Assembly: GCF_008042045.1 (NCBI RefSeq)
Contig: NZ_RDBP01000012.1
Span: forward strand, 2,640,989 to 2,686,030
Direction of reading: 5' to 3'
DNA length: 45,042 nucleotides
Source: Streptomyces sp. T39
Lineage (GTDB): Bacteria > Actinomycetota > Actinomycetes > Streptomycetales > Streptomycetaceae
Under the pieces are notes generated by a model that searched no databases, was not told the origin of the DNA, and saw only the letters and a program-made list of their open reading frames with translations. A program made the position numbers and the translations under genes. The stretch's first letter is position 1, and the number at the start of each line of letters is the position of its first letter. Of the stretch, positions 23,564-31,903 are shown in pieces.

Positions 23564-24151
23564 ATGAGCGCCGAGACTTCAGCAGCACAGGGGCGGGACG
23601 AGCACTTCCTCCGCGTATTCCGGCGGGGCTTCCGCACCTGGCGGGGGCAGCGGCCGTTCTGGGCGGGTCTGTTCACCATGCTGGGCGGGCTGCCGATCGC
23701 GTACCTGCCGTACGCGGACCTCCGCCTCGGCAACATCACCCTCGCGATGGCCACCACGGCCGGCGCCGGGTCCCTCATCATCGGTGTCCTCCTGGTGACG
23801 CTCGGCCTCACCATGTGGTTCCAGGCCCCCGTCCGGGTCTTCTCGGGCATCGCCGCGATCGTGCTGGCCCTGATCTCCATCCCGGTGGCCAACATCGGCG
23901 GCTTTCTGATCGGTTTCCTGTGCGCTCTGCTGGGCGGGGCCCTCGCCATCTCCTGGGCACCGGGTACGCCCGCCTCCGAAGCGGCCGCGCACGCGGCCAA
24001 GGCGGACCTGATGGACGACCCGCACCCCCTGGACGACCCGCACCGCATGGACGAGCCGACCGTGCCGGCGCCGCGTGCCGACGAGGTGTACGACCCGAAC
24101 GTGACCGAAACGACTGCCCACGCCGACGGCGGGAGGAACAGTGCGGGGTGA
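23564..24151 (+). CDS. DUF6114 polytopic membrane protein
   Basis: A 195-residue protein with four hydrophobic segments in residues 30-135: around FWAGLFTMLGGLPIAYL, ITLAMATTAGAGSLIIGVLL, VFSGIAAIVLALISIPVA and GGFLIGFLCALLGGALAI. The N-terminus is basic (FRRGFRTWRGQRPFW) and the C-terminal 55 residues are acidic and cytoplasm- or wall-facing (DLMDDPHPLDDPHRMDEP). There is no enzyme motif. The start is at the ATG at 23564; the open frame upstream overlaps the end of the DUF6230 gene. It lies between DUF6230 and a Pro-rich secreted protein and overlaps the latter by 11 nt, so the three probably form one complex. The spacing to DUF6230 is 95 nt. Confidence 0.88.
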   Translation: MSAETSAAQGRDEHFLRVFRRGFRTWRGQRPFWAGLFTMLGGLPIAYLPYADLRLGNITLAMATTAGAGSLIIGVLLVTLGLTMWFQAPVRVFSGIAAIVLALISIPVANIGGFLIGFLCALLGGALAISWAPGTPASEAAAHAAKADLMDDPHPLDDPHRMDEPTVPAPRADEVYDPNVTETTAHADGGRNSAG

Positions 24152-25415
24152 CGAACTGCAGCCGAGCGCGGCTGACGGCGACGAGGTCCGCGAGAGAACA
24201 GGACCGCGCCACGCCGCTCCCCGGAAGTCGCTGCTGACCAAGCTTCACCTGCCCGCGACGAAGGCCATGGCCCTGGCCGCGATGCCGACCGCCGTGTTCG
24301 TGGGCATGGGACTCACTCCCAAACTGGCCCTGGCCGACGACAAGGAGATCCCCTTCGCCCCCGGTCCGTGCGTGACCCGCTCGGACGAGCCGGTGGAGGA
24401 GGAGTCGCCGAAGCCCGCCGGGAGCGCGAAGCCGACGCCGTCCCCGACCCCGTCGGACACCGCCGACCCCGAGCCCTCGCCGAGCGGGACGCCCGGCACC
24501 GGCACCGGCGCCGACGAGCCGAAGCCCGCCGAGAGCCCCGCCGCGGACACCGCCGAACAGCAGAAGGCACCGGAGCCCGAGCCGTCCCCGAGCGAGACCA
24601 GGAACCCGCTGGACCCGCTGGGCATCGGCGACGCCCTCAAGGACCTGCTGGACGGCACCGTGAAGGAGCCCGAGGCGACCCCGACGCCGTCGGCGAGCAC
24701 CACGCCCGCCGACGAGCCGTCCCAGCCCGCCGAGCAGCCCGCCGAGCAGCCCTCGGAGAAGCCGACCGCGAAGCCCGAGGAGCCGACGGACGCGGCCAAG
24801 CAGGCGATCAAGGACGCCGCCGACCAGGCCGGCGCCGAGGTCGAGGAACTGGACGAGGACGCCAAGGGCCTGGAGCCCAAGAAGGACGAGGACATACCGG
24901 AGGGCGCGAAGCCCCGCTTCCCCTGCCCCACCGCCGATCCCGAGGCGCTCGCGGCCGCCGACCTGGAGCCGGGCATCCCGCTGCTCCCGGACGACCCGTG
25001 GACGCTCAAGAGCTCGATGCTCACCCTCACCGGGCTCGACTACCACGGCATCGTCGAGGTGAAGACGGGCAGCGGGAAGATCAAGAAGGCCCTGAAGTTC
25101 ACCGCCGACGGCGTGGACATCAAGGACCTGCACCAGATCGTCAAGGGCCCCGACGGCACCACCATGCACGTGGAGGCACGTGCCGGGTCCACCTCGACCA
25201 TCAGGAACGGCACGGTCACGATGTACACGGAGGAGCTGAAGGGGAACCTCTTCGGCATCATCCCGATCACCTTCAGCCCGGACACCCCGCCGCCGCTGAA
25301 CGTCCCGTTCGCGATGTTCACGAACGTCACGGTGACCCAGGCCGGGCAGTTCGGCGGCACGCTGACGGTTCCGGGCCTGCACAACTACATCGAGAGGGGC
25401 CCGGGCGTCGGCTGA
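24141..25415 (+). CDS. Secreted Pro/Glu-rich stalk protein of the DUF6230/DUF6114 operon
   Basis: A 424-residue protein. It opens with a hydrophilic, basic N-terminus, followed by the hydrophobic segment AMALAAMPTAVFVGMGLTPKLALA at about 42-65, a late signal peptide or anchor. Residues 80-215 are a Pro/Glu/Ser/Thr stalk including PAEQPAEQPSEKP. Residues 216-260 are charged and helical. The C-terminal domain (280-424) is beta-rich and contains LTLTGLDYHGIVEVKTG and LKFTADGVDIKDL, a strand pattern like the DUF6230 protein, so the two may be distant relatives. Two cysteines flank the stalk (CVTRS near 77 and PCP near 262). The GTG start at 24141 overlaps DUF6114 by 11 nt. Function unknown. Confidence 0.85.
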   Translation: MRGDELQPSAADGDEVRERTGPRHAAPRKSLLTKLHLPATKAMALAAMPTAVFVGMGLTPKLALADDKEIPFAPGPCVTRSDEPVEEESPKPAGSAKPTPSPTPSDTADPEPSPSGTPGTGTGADEPKPAESPAADTAEQQKAPEPEPSPSETRNPLDPLGIGDALKDLLDGTVKEPEATPTPSASTTPADEPSQPAEQPAEQPSEKPTAKPEEPTDAAKQAIKDAADQAGAEVEELDEDAKGLEPKKDEDIPEGAKPRFPCPTADPEALAAADLEPGIPLLPDDPWTLKSSMLTLTGLDYHGIVEVKTGSGKIKKALKFTADGVDIKDLHQIVKGPDGTTMHVEARAGSTSTIRNGTVTMYTEELKGNLFGIIPITFSPDTPPPLNVPFAMFTNVTVTQAGQFGGTLTVPGLHNYIERGPGVG

Positions 25416-25470
25416 ACCGCCGACCGACCCCGAGCCGTTCGCACCGGGACCACCGGGAGCCGCGAGAAAG

Positions 25471-25512
25471 GGCCGTGGGCCGCACCCGTTCAGGGGGGTG
25501 CGGCCCACGGCC
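25471..25512 (+). terminator. 16-bp hairpin ending the DUF6230 operon
   Basis: GGCCGTGGGCCGCACC (25471-25486) and GGTGCGGCCCACGGCC (25497-25512) pair perfectly around a 10-nt loop, 55 nt after the last stop codon. Confidence 0.85.
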
Positions 25513-25571
25513 TCGTCCGTGCCCGGGGAGCGTTCGCGGCGCCCGGGCGGGATCCGACCGAGGGACGCGCG

Positions 25572-25616
25572 ACGGCACCCGCCCCGGGCGCGGTGCGCGG
25601 CCGGGGCGGGTGCCGT
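25572..25616 (-). terminator. 16-bp hairpin behind pyk
   Basis: ACGGCACCCGCCCCGG (25572-25587) and CCGGGGCGGGTGCCGT (25601-25616) pair perfectly around a 13-nt loop, 28 nt past the pyk stop. With the previous hairpin it insulates two convergent operons. Confidence 0.8.
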
Positions 25617-25643
25617 GATCGGACGTCGGGGCCGTCGGGCCCG

Positions 25644-27071
25644 TCAGGCCTTCTCGCCGCCGAGGTGGTGGACCCGGACCATGTTGGTGGTACCGGGGAC
25701 GCCCGGAGGGGAGCCGGCCGTGATGATCATGGTGTCGCCCTCGTTGTAGCGCTGGAGCTTCAGCAGCTCCGCGTCGACCAGGTCGACCATCGCGTCGGTG
25801 TTGTCGACGTGGGGGACCACGAAGGACTCCACGCCCCAGCTCAGCGCGAGCTGGCTGCGCGTGGCGGCGTCCGTGGTGAAGGCCAGGATCGGCTGCTGGG
25901 CGCGGTAGCGCGACAGCCGGCGGGCCGTGTCGCCGGACTTGGTGAAGGCGATCAGCGCCTTGCCGTCGAGGAAGTCGGCGATCTCCGCGGCCGCGCGGGC
26001 GACCGAACCGCCCTGGGTGCGCGGCTTCTTGCCCGGGACCAGCGGCTGCAGGCCCTTGGCGAGCAGCTCCTCCTCGGCCGCGACGACGATCTTCGACATC
26101 GTCTTGACCGTCTCGATCGGGTACGCGCCGACCGAGGACTCCGCGGAGAGCATGACCGCGTCCGCGCCGTCCAGGATCGCGTTGGCGACGTCGGACGCCT
26201 CGGCGCGCGTGGGGCGGGAGTTGGTGATCATCGACTCCATCATCTGGGTGGCGACGATCACCGGCTTGGCATTGCGGCGGCACATCTCGATGAGGCGCTT
26301 CTGCACCATCGGGACCTTCTCCAGCGGGTACTCGACCGCCAGGTCGCCGCGGGCCACCATCACGCCGTCGAAGGCCATCACGACGGCCTCCATGTTCTCG
26401 ACGGCCTGCGGCTTCTCCACCTTGGCGACGACGGGGACCCGGCGGCCCACCTCGTCCATCACCTTGTGCACGTCCTTGACGTCGTCGGCGTCACGGACGA
26501 AGGAGAGGGCCACCAGGTCGCAGCCCATGCGGAGCGCGAAGCGGAGGTCCTCGACGTCCTTCTCGGACAGTGCGGGGACGTTGACCGCCGCACCGGGCAG
26601 GTTGATGCCCTTGTGGTCGGAGATGACACCGCCCTCGACCACGATGGTCCTGACCCGCGGGCCCTCGACCTCGACGACCCGCAGCTCGACGTTGCCGTCG
26701 TTGATGAGGATCTGGTCGCCCTTGGAGACGTCCCCGGGAAGGCCCTTGTACGTCGTCCCGCAGATCGACTTGTCGCCGGGCACGTCCTCGGTCGTGATGA
26801 CGAACTCGTCGCCGCGGACCAGCTCGACCGGTCCTTCGGCGAAGGTCTCGAGACGGATCTTGGGGCCCTGGAGGTCGGCCAGGACGCCCACGGCGCGGCC
26901 GGTGTCCTCGGACGCCTGGCGCACGCGGTGGTACCGCTCCTCGTGCTCCGAGTGGGATCCGTGGCTCATGTTGAATCGGGCCACGTTCATGCCGGCCTCG
27001 ATGAGCGCTTTCAGCTGCTCGTACGAGTCGACGGCGGGGCCCAGTGTGCAAACGATTTTGGAACGGCGCAT
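25644..27071 (-). CDS. pyk: Pyruvate kinase
   Basis: A 475-residue cytosolic enzyme converting phosphoenolpyruvate and ADP to pyruvate and ATP. It has SKIVCTLGPA at the N-terminus, the substrate loop NMSHGSH, the B-domain insert (about 70-165), the signature VAKVEKPQAVENM with the catalytic Lys, GDLAVE, and ATQMMESMI. The C-terminal allosteric domain ends with a glycine-rich loop (AGSPPGVPGTTN). The length is typical. No SD precedes the ATG; instead TAGGAT lies 7 nt upstream, suggesting a leaderless mRNA. Streptomyces often have two pyruvate kinases; this is the copy next to ackA-pta. It is separated from ackA by 88 nt and probably has its own promoter. Confidence 0.96.
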   Translation of the reverse strand: MRRSKIVCTLGPAVDSYEQLKALIEAGMNVARFNMSHGSHSEHEERYHRVRQASEDTGRAVGVLADLQGPKIRLETFAEGPVELVRGDEFVITTEDVPGDKSICGTTYKGLPGDVSKGDQILINDGNVELRVVEVEGPRVRTIVVEGGVISDHKGINLPGAAVNVPALSEKDVEDLRFALRMGCDLVALSFVRDADDVKDVHKVMDEVGRRVPVVAKVEKPQAVENMEAVVMAFDGVMVARGDLAVEYPLEKVPMVQKRLIEMCRRNAKPVIVATQMMESMITNSRPTRAEASDVANAILDGADAVMLSAESSVGAYPIETVKTMSKIVVAAEEELLAKGLQPLVPGKKPRTQGGSVARAAAEIADFLDGKALIAFTKSGDTARRLSRYRAQQPILAFTTDAATRSQLALSWGVESFVVPHVDNTDAMVDLVDAELLKLQRYNEGDTMIITAGSPPGVPGTTNMVRVHHLGGEKA

Positions 27072-27078
27072 AAGGCGG

Positions 27079-27112
27079 ATCCTATCGGTTTGTTTCCCTG
27101 CGGAATATTCCG
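27079..27112 (-). promoter_or_regulatory. pyk promoter and 12-bp palindrome
   Basis: On the minus strand TAGGAT (27084-27079) ends 7 nt before the pyk ATG. The perfect palindrome CGGAATATTCCG (27101-27112) lies where the -35 should be. Its AT-rich centre stands out, and a regulator bound there would compete with polymerase. The palindrome is seen; the role is inferred. Confidence 0.5.
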
Positions 27113-27159
27113 TCTGGTGGAATGTACAAATGGGCGCCCGCCCGCTCAGGCGTACACCG

Positions 27160-28386
27160 TCAGGCGTTCACCCTTTTCACCAATTCATGGGTCTGGCGGG
27201 CGATCTCCAGTTCCTCGTCGGTGGGCACGACGGCCACCGCGACCCTGGCGTGCCCGGGCGAGATCAGCCGGGCCTCACCGGACCGCACGGCGTTGCGTTC
27301 CGCGTCGACGGCGAGCCCCAGCTGTTCGAGACCGGCGATCGCCGCCTCCCGCACCGGCGCCGCGTTCTCGCCGACCCCCGCCGTGAACGCCACCGCGTCG
27401 ACCCGGCCGAGGACCGCGTAGTACGCCCCGATGTATTTCCGCAACCGGTGGACGTAGATGTCGAAGGCCAGCCTCGCCCGCTCGTCGCCCTCGTCGATCC
27501 GCCGGCGGATCTCCCGCATGTCGTTGTCCCCGCACAGCCCCACCAGCCCGCTCCGCTTGTTCAGCAGTTCGTCGATCTCGTCGGCCGACATGCCCGCGAC
27601 CCGCTTGAGGTGGAAGGTGACGGCCGGATCGATGTCGCCGGAGCGGGTACCCATCACCAGCCCCTCCAAGGGGGTGAGGCCCATGGAGGTCTCCACGCAC
27701 CGCCCGCCCGACACCGCGGACGCGGACGCCCCGTTGCCGAGGTGCAGCACGATGACGTTCACCTCGGACGGGTCCTTGCCGAGCAGCCGGGCCGTCGCCC
27801 GCGACACGTAGGCGTGCGAGGTGCCGTGGAATCCGTAGCGGCGGATGCGGTGCGCGTCGGCGGTCTCCACGTCGATGGCGTAGCGGGCCGCCGCCTCCGG
27901 CATCGTGGTGTGGAAGGCGGTGTCGAAGACGGCGACCTGCGGGAGCTCCGGACGCAGCGCCTGTGCCGTCCGGATGCCCGTGAGGTTCGCCGGATTGTGC
28001 AGCGGCGCGACCGGCACCAGCCGCTCGATCTCGGTCAGCACCTCCTGCGTGATCACCGTCGGCTCGGTGAAGCGCAGCCCGCCGTGCACCACCCGGTGGC
28101 CGATCGCGGCCAGTTCGGGGGAGTCCAGGCCGAGCCCGTCACGGGCCAGCTCGTCGGCCACCGCCTTCAGCGCGGCGTCGTGGTCGGCGATCGGCCCGGT
28201 CCGCTCGCGCGGCCCGGCCGCGCCGGCGTCCCCGCCGGCGAGCGGCGTGTGGACCAGACGCGACGTCGACTCGCCGATCCGCTCGACCAGCCCGGTCGCC
28301 AGCCGCGTCGCGTCGCGCATGTCCAGCAGCTGGTACTTCAGCGACGACGAACCGGAGTTGAGGACGAGGACGCGGGTGGCCGTCAT
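27160..28386 (-). CDS. ackA: Acetate kinase
   Basis: A 408-residue ASKHA-fold kinase that interconverts acetyl phosphate plus ADP and acetate plus ATP. NSGSSSLKY at residues 10-18, VVHGG, FDTAFH with the catalytic Asp, GFHGTSH, LGNGAS and the C-terminal GGVGENA-like motif (here TAGVGENAAPVREA) are present. The ATG at 28384-28386 overlaps the pta stop as ATGA, so ackA and pta are coupled. The frame stays open far upstream inside pta, but that is a composition effect. Pta followed by AckA is the acetate overflow and recovery pathway. Confidence 0.96.
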   Translation of the reverse strand: MTATRVLVLNSGSSSLKYQLLDMRDATRLATGLVERIGESTSRLVHTPLAGGDAGAAGPRERTGPIADHDAALKAVADELARDGLGLDSPELAAIGHRVVHGGLRFTEPTVITQEVLTEIERLVPVAPLHNPANLTGIRTAQALRPELPQVAVFDTAFHTTMPEAAARYAIDVETADAHRIRRYGFHGTSHAYVSRATARLLGKDPSEVNVIVLHLGNGASASAVSGGRCVETSMGLTPLEGLVMGTRSGDIDPAVTFHLKRVAGMSADEIDELLNKRSGLVGLCGDNDMREIRRRIDEGDERARLAFDIYVHRLRKYIGAYYAVLGRVDAVAFTAGVGENAAPVREAAIAGLEQLGLAVDAERNAVRSGEARLISPGHARVAVAVVPTDEELEIARQTHELVKRVNA

Positions 28387-30512
28387 ACGGAGAACTCCTG
28401 AGCCTTGGACGGGTCCTGGGACTGGATCGCGGTGATGGCGACGGTGTTGACGATGTCGCCCACGAGAGCTCCGCGGGACAGATCGTTCACCGGCTTGCGC
28501 AGGCCCTGCAGCACCGGGCCGACGGCCACCGCGCCCGCCGAACGCTGCACGGCCTTGTACGTGTTGTTGCCCGTGTTGAGGTCGGGGAAGATCAGCACCG
28601 TGGCCCGGCCGGCGACCTCCGAGCCGGGCAGCTTGGTCGCCGCCACCGACGGGTCGACGGCCGCGTCGTACTGGATCGGGCCCTCGATCAGCAGGTCCGG
28701 CCGGGACGCCCGGACCAGCTTGGTGGCCTCGCGCACCTTGTCGACGTCCGCACCGGAGCCGGAGGTGCCGGTGGAGTACGACAGCATCGCGATGCGCGGC
28801 TCGACGCCGAAGCGGGCCGCGGTCGCCGCCGACTGGATCGCGATGTCCGCGAGCTGCTCGGCGTTCGGGTCCGGGTTGACCGCGCAGTCCCCGTAGACCA
28901 GCACCCGGTCGGCCAGGCACATGAAGAAGACGGACGACACGATCGCCGCCGCGCCCGCGCCGCCCTGCTCGCCGGGAGGCGCGCCCATCGACCCGGTCTT
29001 GATGATCTCGAACGCGGGCCGGATGGTCGCGGCCGTGGAGTGGACCGCCCCCGACACCATGCCGTCGGCCAGGCCCTGGGCCACCATCAGCGTGCCGAAG
29101 TAGTTGACGTCCGTCACCACGTCGTGGGCCAGCTCCACGGAGACGCCCTTGTGGGCGCGGAGCGTCGCGTACCGCTCGGCGAAGTCCTGGCGCAGCTCGG
29201 AGGAGGCGGGGTCGATCAGCTGCGCCGACGACAGGTCCACGCCGAGGTCCGCCGCCTTCTTGCGGATCAGGTCCACGTCCCCGAGGAGGGTCAGGTCGCA
29301 CACGTCGCGGCGGATGAGCACGTCGGCGGCGCGCAGCACGCGCTCCTCGGTGCCCTCCGGCAGGACCACCCGGCGCCGCTCGGCACGGGCCTGCTCCAGC
29401 AGCTCGTGCTCGAACATCATCGGCGTCACCCGGCCGCTGCGGGCCACCGCGAGCCGGTCCAGCAGGTCGGCGGTGTCCACATGGCGCTCGAACAGGCCCA
29501 GTGCCGTCTCCGCCTTGCGGGGGGTGGCGGCGTTCAGCTTGCCTTCCAGGCCGAAGAGTTCGGCGGCGGTGGGGAAGCTGTTGCCCTCGACCGAGATCAC
29601 CGGCGTGCCCGGGGCGAGCCGGGCGGCGAGGGTGAGGATCTCCCGGCTCGGCCGCTCGTTCAGGGTGAGCAGCACCCCCGCGATGGGCGGTGTGCCCGCG
29701 GAGTGCGCGGCGAGCGAGCCGACGACCAGGTCGGCCCGGTCGCCCGGGGTGACCACCATGCAGCCGGGCGTCAGCGCCGGCAGGAAGTTCGGGAGCATCG
29801 CGCCGCCGAAGACGAAGTCCAGCGCGTCGCGCGCGAGGCCCGAGTCGTCGCCGAGCAGCACCGTGCCGCCGAGGGCGTGGGTGATCTGGGCGACCGTGGG
29901 CGCGGCGAGCGCGGGCTCGTCGGGCAGCACGTAGCAGGGGACCGGGAGGCGGGCGGAGAGGCGCTCGGCGATGCGGTCGCGCTCCTCGGGCGCCACCCGG
30001 TTGGCGACCATCGCGAGGACGTTGCAGCCGAGGGCCTCGTACGCGCGGTGGGCGTTGCGCGTCTCGGCCCGCACGGACTCCGCCGTCTGCCCCCGCCCGC
30101 CGACCACGGCGATCAGCGAGGCGCCGAACTCGTTCGCCAGCCGGGCGTTGAGCGCCAGTTCGTCGGGGAGCTGGGTGGCGGCGTAGTCGGTGCCCAGGAC
30201 CAGCACGACCTCGTACTCCCGTGCCACCGGCAGGAAGCGTTCGACGAGCCGGGACACCAGCTCGTCGGTGCCCCGTTCGGCCTGGAGGGTGGCCGCCTCG
30301 TGGTAGTCCATGCCGTACACGGCCGACGGGTCCTGGGAGAGGCGGTAGCGGGCCCGGAGCAGCTCGAAGAGACGGTCGGGTCCCTCGTGGACGAGCGGCC
30401 GGAAGACGCCCACCCGGTCCACCTGCCGGGTCAGCAGTTCCATGACCCCCAGCTCGACCACCTGCCGGCCGTCGCCGCGGTCGATCCCGGTCACGTACAC
30501 GCTCCGCGTCAC
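28383..30512 (-). CDS. pta: Phosphate acetyltransferase, long form
   Basis: A 709-residue enzyme that interconverts acetyl-CoA plus phosphate and acetyl phosphate plus CoA. It is the long type: an N-terminal P-loop-like domain with degenerate motif, a DRTGG domain (about 210-330), and the C-terminal PTA_PTB catalytic domain (about 385-705) containing VVLPEGTEERVLRAADVL and YSTGTSGSGADVDKV. The GTG at 30510-30512 with GGGAG 7 nt upstream starts MTRSVYVTGIDRGDGR, which aligns with long Pta enzymes. The frame continues to 30671 but without a likely start. The regulatory N-domains are known in E. coli to respond to NADH and pyruvate. Confidence 0.95.
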   Translation of the reverse strand: MTRSVYVTGIDRGDGRQVVELGVMELLTRQVDRVGVFRPLVHEGPDRLFELLRARYRLSQDPSAVYGMDYHEAATLQAERGTDELVSRLVERFLPVAREYEVVLVLGTDYAATQLPDELALNARLANEFGASLIAVVGGRGQTAESVRAETRNAHRAYEALGCNVLAMVANRVAPEERDRIAERLSARLPVPCYVLPDEPALAAPTVAQITHALGGTVLLGDDSGLARDALDFVFGGAMLPNFLPALTPGCMVVTPGDRADLVVGSLAAHSAGTPPIAGVLLTLNERPSREILTLAARLAPGTPVISVEGNSFPTAAELFGLEGKLNAATPRKAETALGLFERHVDTADLLDRLAVARSGRVTPMMFEHELLEQARAERRRVVLPEGTEERVLRAADVLIRRDVCDLTLLGDVDLIRKKAADLGVDLSSAQLIDPASSELRQDFAERYATLRAHKGVSVELAHDVVTDVNYFGTLMVAQGLADGMVSGAVHSTAATIRPAFEIIKTGSMGAPPGEQGGAGAAAIVSSVFFMCLADRVLVYGDCAVNPDPNAEQLADIAIQSAATAARFGVEPRIAMLSYSTGTSGSGADVDKVREATKLVRASRPDLLIEGPIQYDAAVDPSVAATKLPGSEVAGRATVLIFPDLNTGNNTYKAVQRSAGAVAVGPVLQGLRKPVNDLSRGALVGDIVNTVAITAIQSQDPSKAQEFSV

Positions 30513-30805
30513 GCGTGCTCTCCCGTCCCTGTGTCGTCGTCCGTCGTGTTCCGACGGTGCCCGCCACCGCCGGACGGCGGGGCCGGACGCGCGGAAACCG
30601 CCCCGGGGCGGCCTCGCCCTCTTGACAATACCCTCGCGTGTAGATAGGGCGCCCGCCGGGCAGAAGCGCACCCGGGCCGCCCCGGGAGCTTCGCCGGCCG
30701 GTCCGGGGAAAGGGCCCCGGATCAGCCGGAGGGGCGGCGCACCGCGGGCCCGTGGGACAATCGGACCGGCTCACACGTTCGGCGAGGAGCAGGAGAGACA
30801 GCACG
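30513..30805. promoter_or_regulatory. Divergent pta/pfkA promoter region
   Basis: The 293-nt spacer contains a perfect TTGACA at 30622-30627 with TAGGGC at 30645-30650, 17 bp apart, pointing at pfkA. On the other strand TATTGT (30630-30625) is a possible -10 for pta. The two would overlap, so transcription of glycolysis and acetate genes may be mutually dependent. Assignments are tentative. Confidence 0.4.
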
Positions 30806-31831
30806 ATGCGCATCGGCATTCTCACCGCAGGCGGCGACTGCCCGGGGCTGAACGCAGTGATCCGCTCGGTCGTGCACCGCGCCCTGACCGGGCACGGCGA
30901 CGAGGTCATCGGCTTCGAGGACGGGTTCCGCGGTCTGCTCGACGGCCACTACCGGCCCCTCGACCTCAACGCGGTGGGCGGCATCCTCGCCCGCGGCGGC
31001 ACCATCCTCGGCTCCACCCGCCTGGAGCGCGACCGGCTGCGCGAAGCGGCCGAGAACGCGCCGGAGTTGGCGAAGCGCTACGGCATCGACGCGCTCATCC
31101 CGATCGGCGGCGAGGGCACGCTCACCGCGTCCCGGATGCTCGCCGACGCCGGGATGCCCGTGGTCGGCGTCCCCAAGACGATCGACAACGACATCTTCGC
31201 CACCGACCGCACCTTCGGCTTCGACACCGCCGTGATGGTGGCCACCGAGGCCATCGACCGGCTGAAGACCACCGCCGAGTCGCACCAGCGGGTGATGGTC
31301 GTCGAGGTCATGGGGCGGCACGCCGGCTGGATCGCCCTGGAGTCCGGCATGGCCGGCGGCGCCCACGGCATCTGCCTGCCCGAGCGGCCCTTCCAGGTCG
31401 ACGACCTGGTCAAGATGGTCGAGGAGCGGTTCGCCCGGGGCAAGAAGTTCGCCGTCGTCTGCGTCGCCGAGGGCGCGCACCCCGCCGAGGGCTCGATGGC
31501 CTACGAGAAGGGCGAGATCGACCAGTTCGGCCACGAGCGCTTCCAGGGCATCGGCAACCGGCTCGCCGCCGAGCTGGAGAGGCGGCTGGGCAAGGAGGCC
31601 AAGCCCGTCATCCTCGGCCATGTGCAGCGCGGTGGCACGCCGACCGCGTACGACCGCGTCCTCGCCACCCGCTTCGGCTGGTACGCCGTCGAGGCCGCGC
31701 ACCGGGGCGAGTTCGGCATGATGACCGCGCTGCGCGGCACCCGGATCGTCATGGTGCCGCTCGCCGAGGCGGTGACCCGGCTGAAGACCGTGCCCGCGGA
31801 CCGGATGTCCGAGGCGGAGTCCGTCTTCTGA
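30806..31831 (+). CDS. pfkA: 6-phosphofructokinase, ATP-dependent type
   Basis: This 341-residue enzyme phosphorylates fructose 6-phosphate. It opens with MRIGILTAGGDCPGLNAVI and has GGEGT at 101-105; Gly104 is the residue expected for ATP rather than pyrophosphate use. The catalytic base Asp127 is in PKTIDNDI, and MGRHAGWIA and GHVQRGGTPTAYDR are the substrate-binding segments. GGAG is followed by a 5-12 nt gap and the ATG at 30806. Actinomycetes carry several PFK copies. It diverges from pta and sits in a region of carbon-flow genes. Confidence 0.95.
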   Translation: MRIGILTAGGDCPGLNAVIRSVVHRALTGHGDEVIGFEDGFRGLLDGHYRPLDLNAVGGILARGGTILGSTRLERDRLREAAENAPELAKRYGIDALIPIGGEGTLTASRMLADAGMPVVGVPKTIDNDIFATDRTFGFDTAVMVATEAIDRLKTTAESHQRVMVVEVMGRHAGWIALESGMAGGAHGICLPERPFQVDDLVKMVEERFARGKKFAVVCVAEGAHPAEGSMAYEKGEIDQFGHERFQGIGNRLAAELERRLGKEAKPVILGHVQRGGTPTAYDRVLATRFGWYAVEAAHRGEFGMMTALRGTRIVMVPLAEAVTRLKTVPADRMSEAESVF

Positions 31832-31838
31832 CGGCCCC

Positions 31839-31854
31839 CGGGGCGTGCGCCCCG
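31839..31854 (+). terminator. Possible short hairpin after pfkA
   Basis: CGGGGCG-TG-CGCCCCG is 8 nt after the pfkA stop; its effective loop is 4 nt. Both pfkA and the XRE gene end here. Confidence 0.3.
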
Positions 31855-31903
31855 CGCTCCGCCCGCCCGCGGGTCCCGTGCATCCGGCGCGGGGGCGCGG
31901 CCC

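Noticed and set aside
27160..30909. A single minus-strand frame running through ackA and much of pta, suggesting a fusion
   Set aside because: The upstream part is out of frame with real Pta. The ackA ATG overlaps the pta stop as ATGA, so these are two separate coupled genes.
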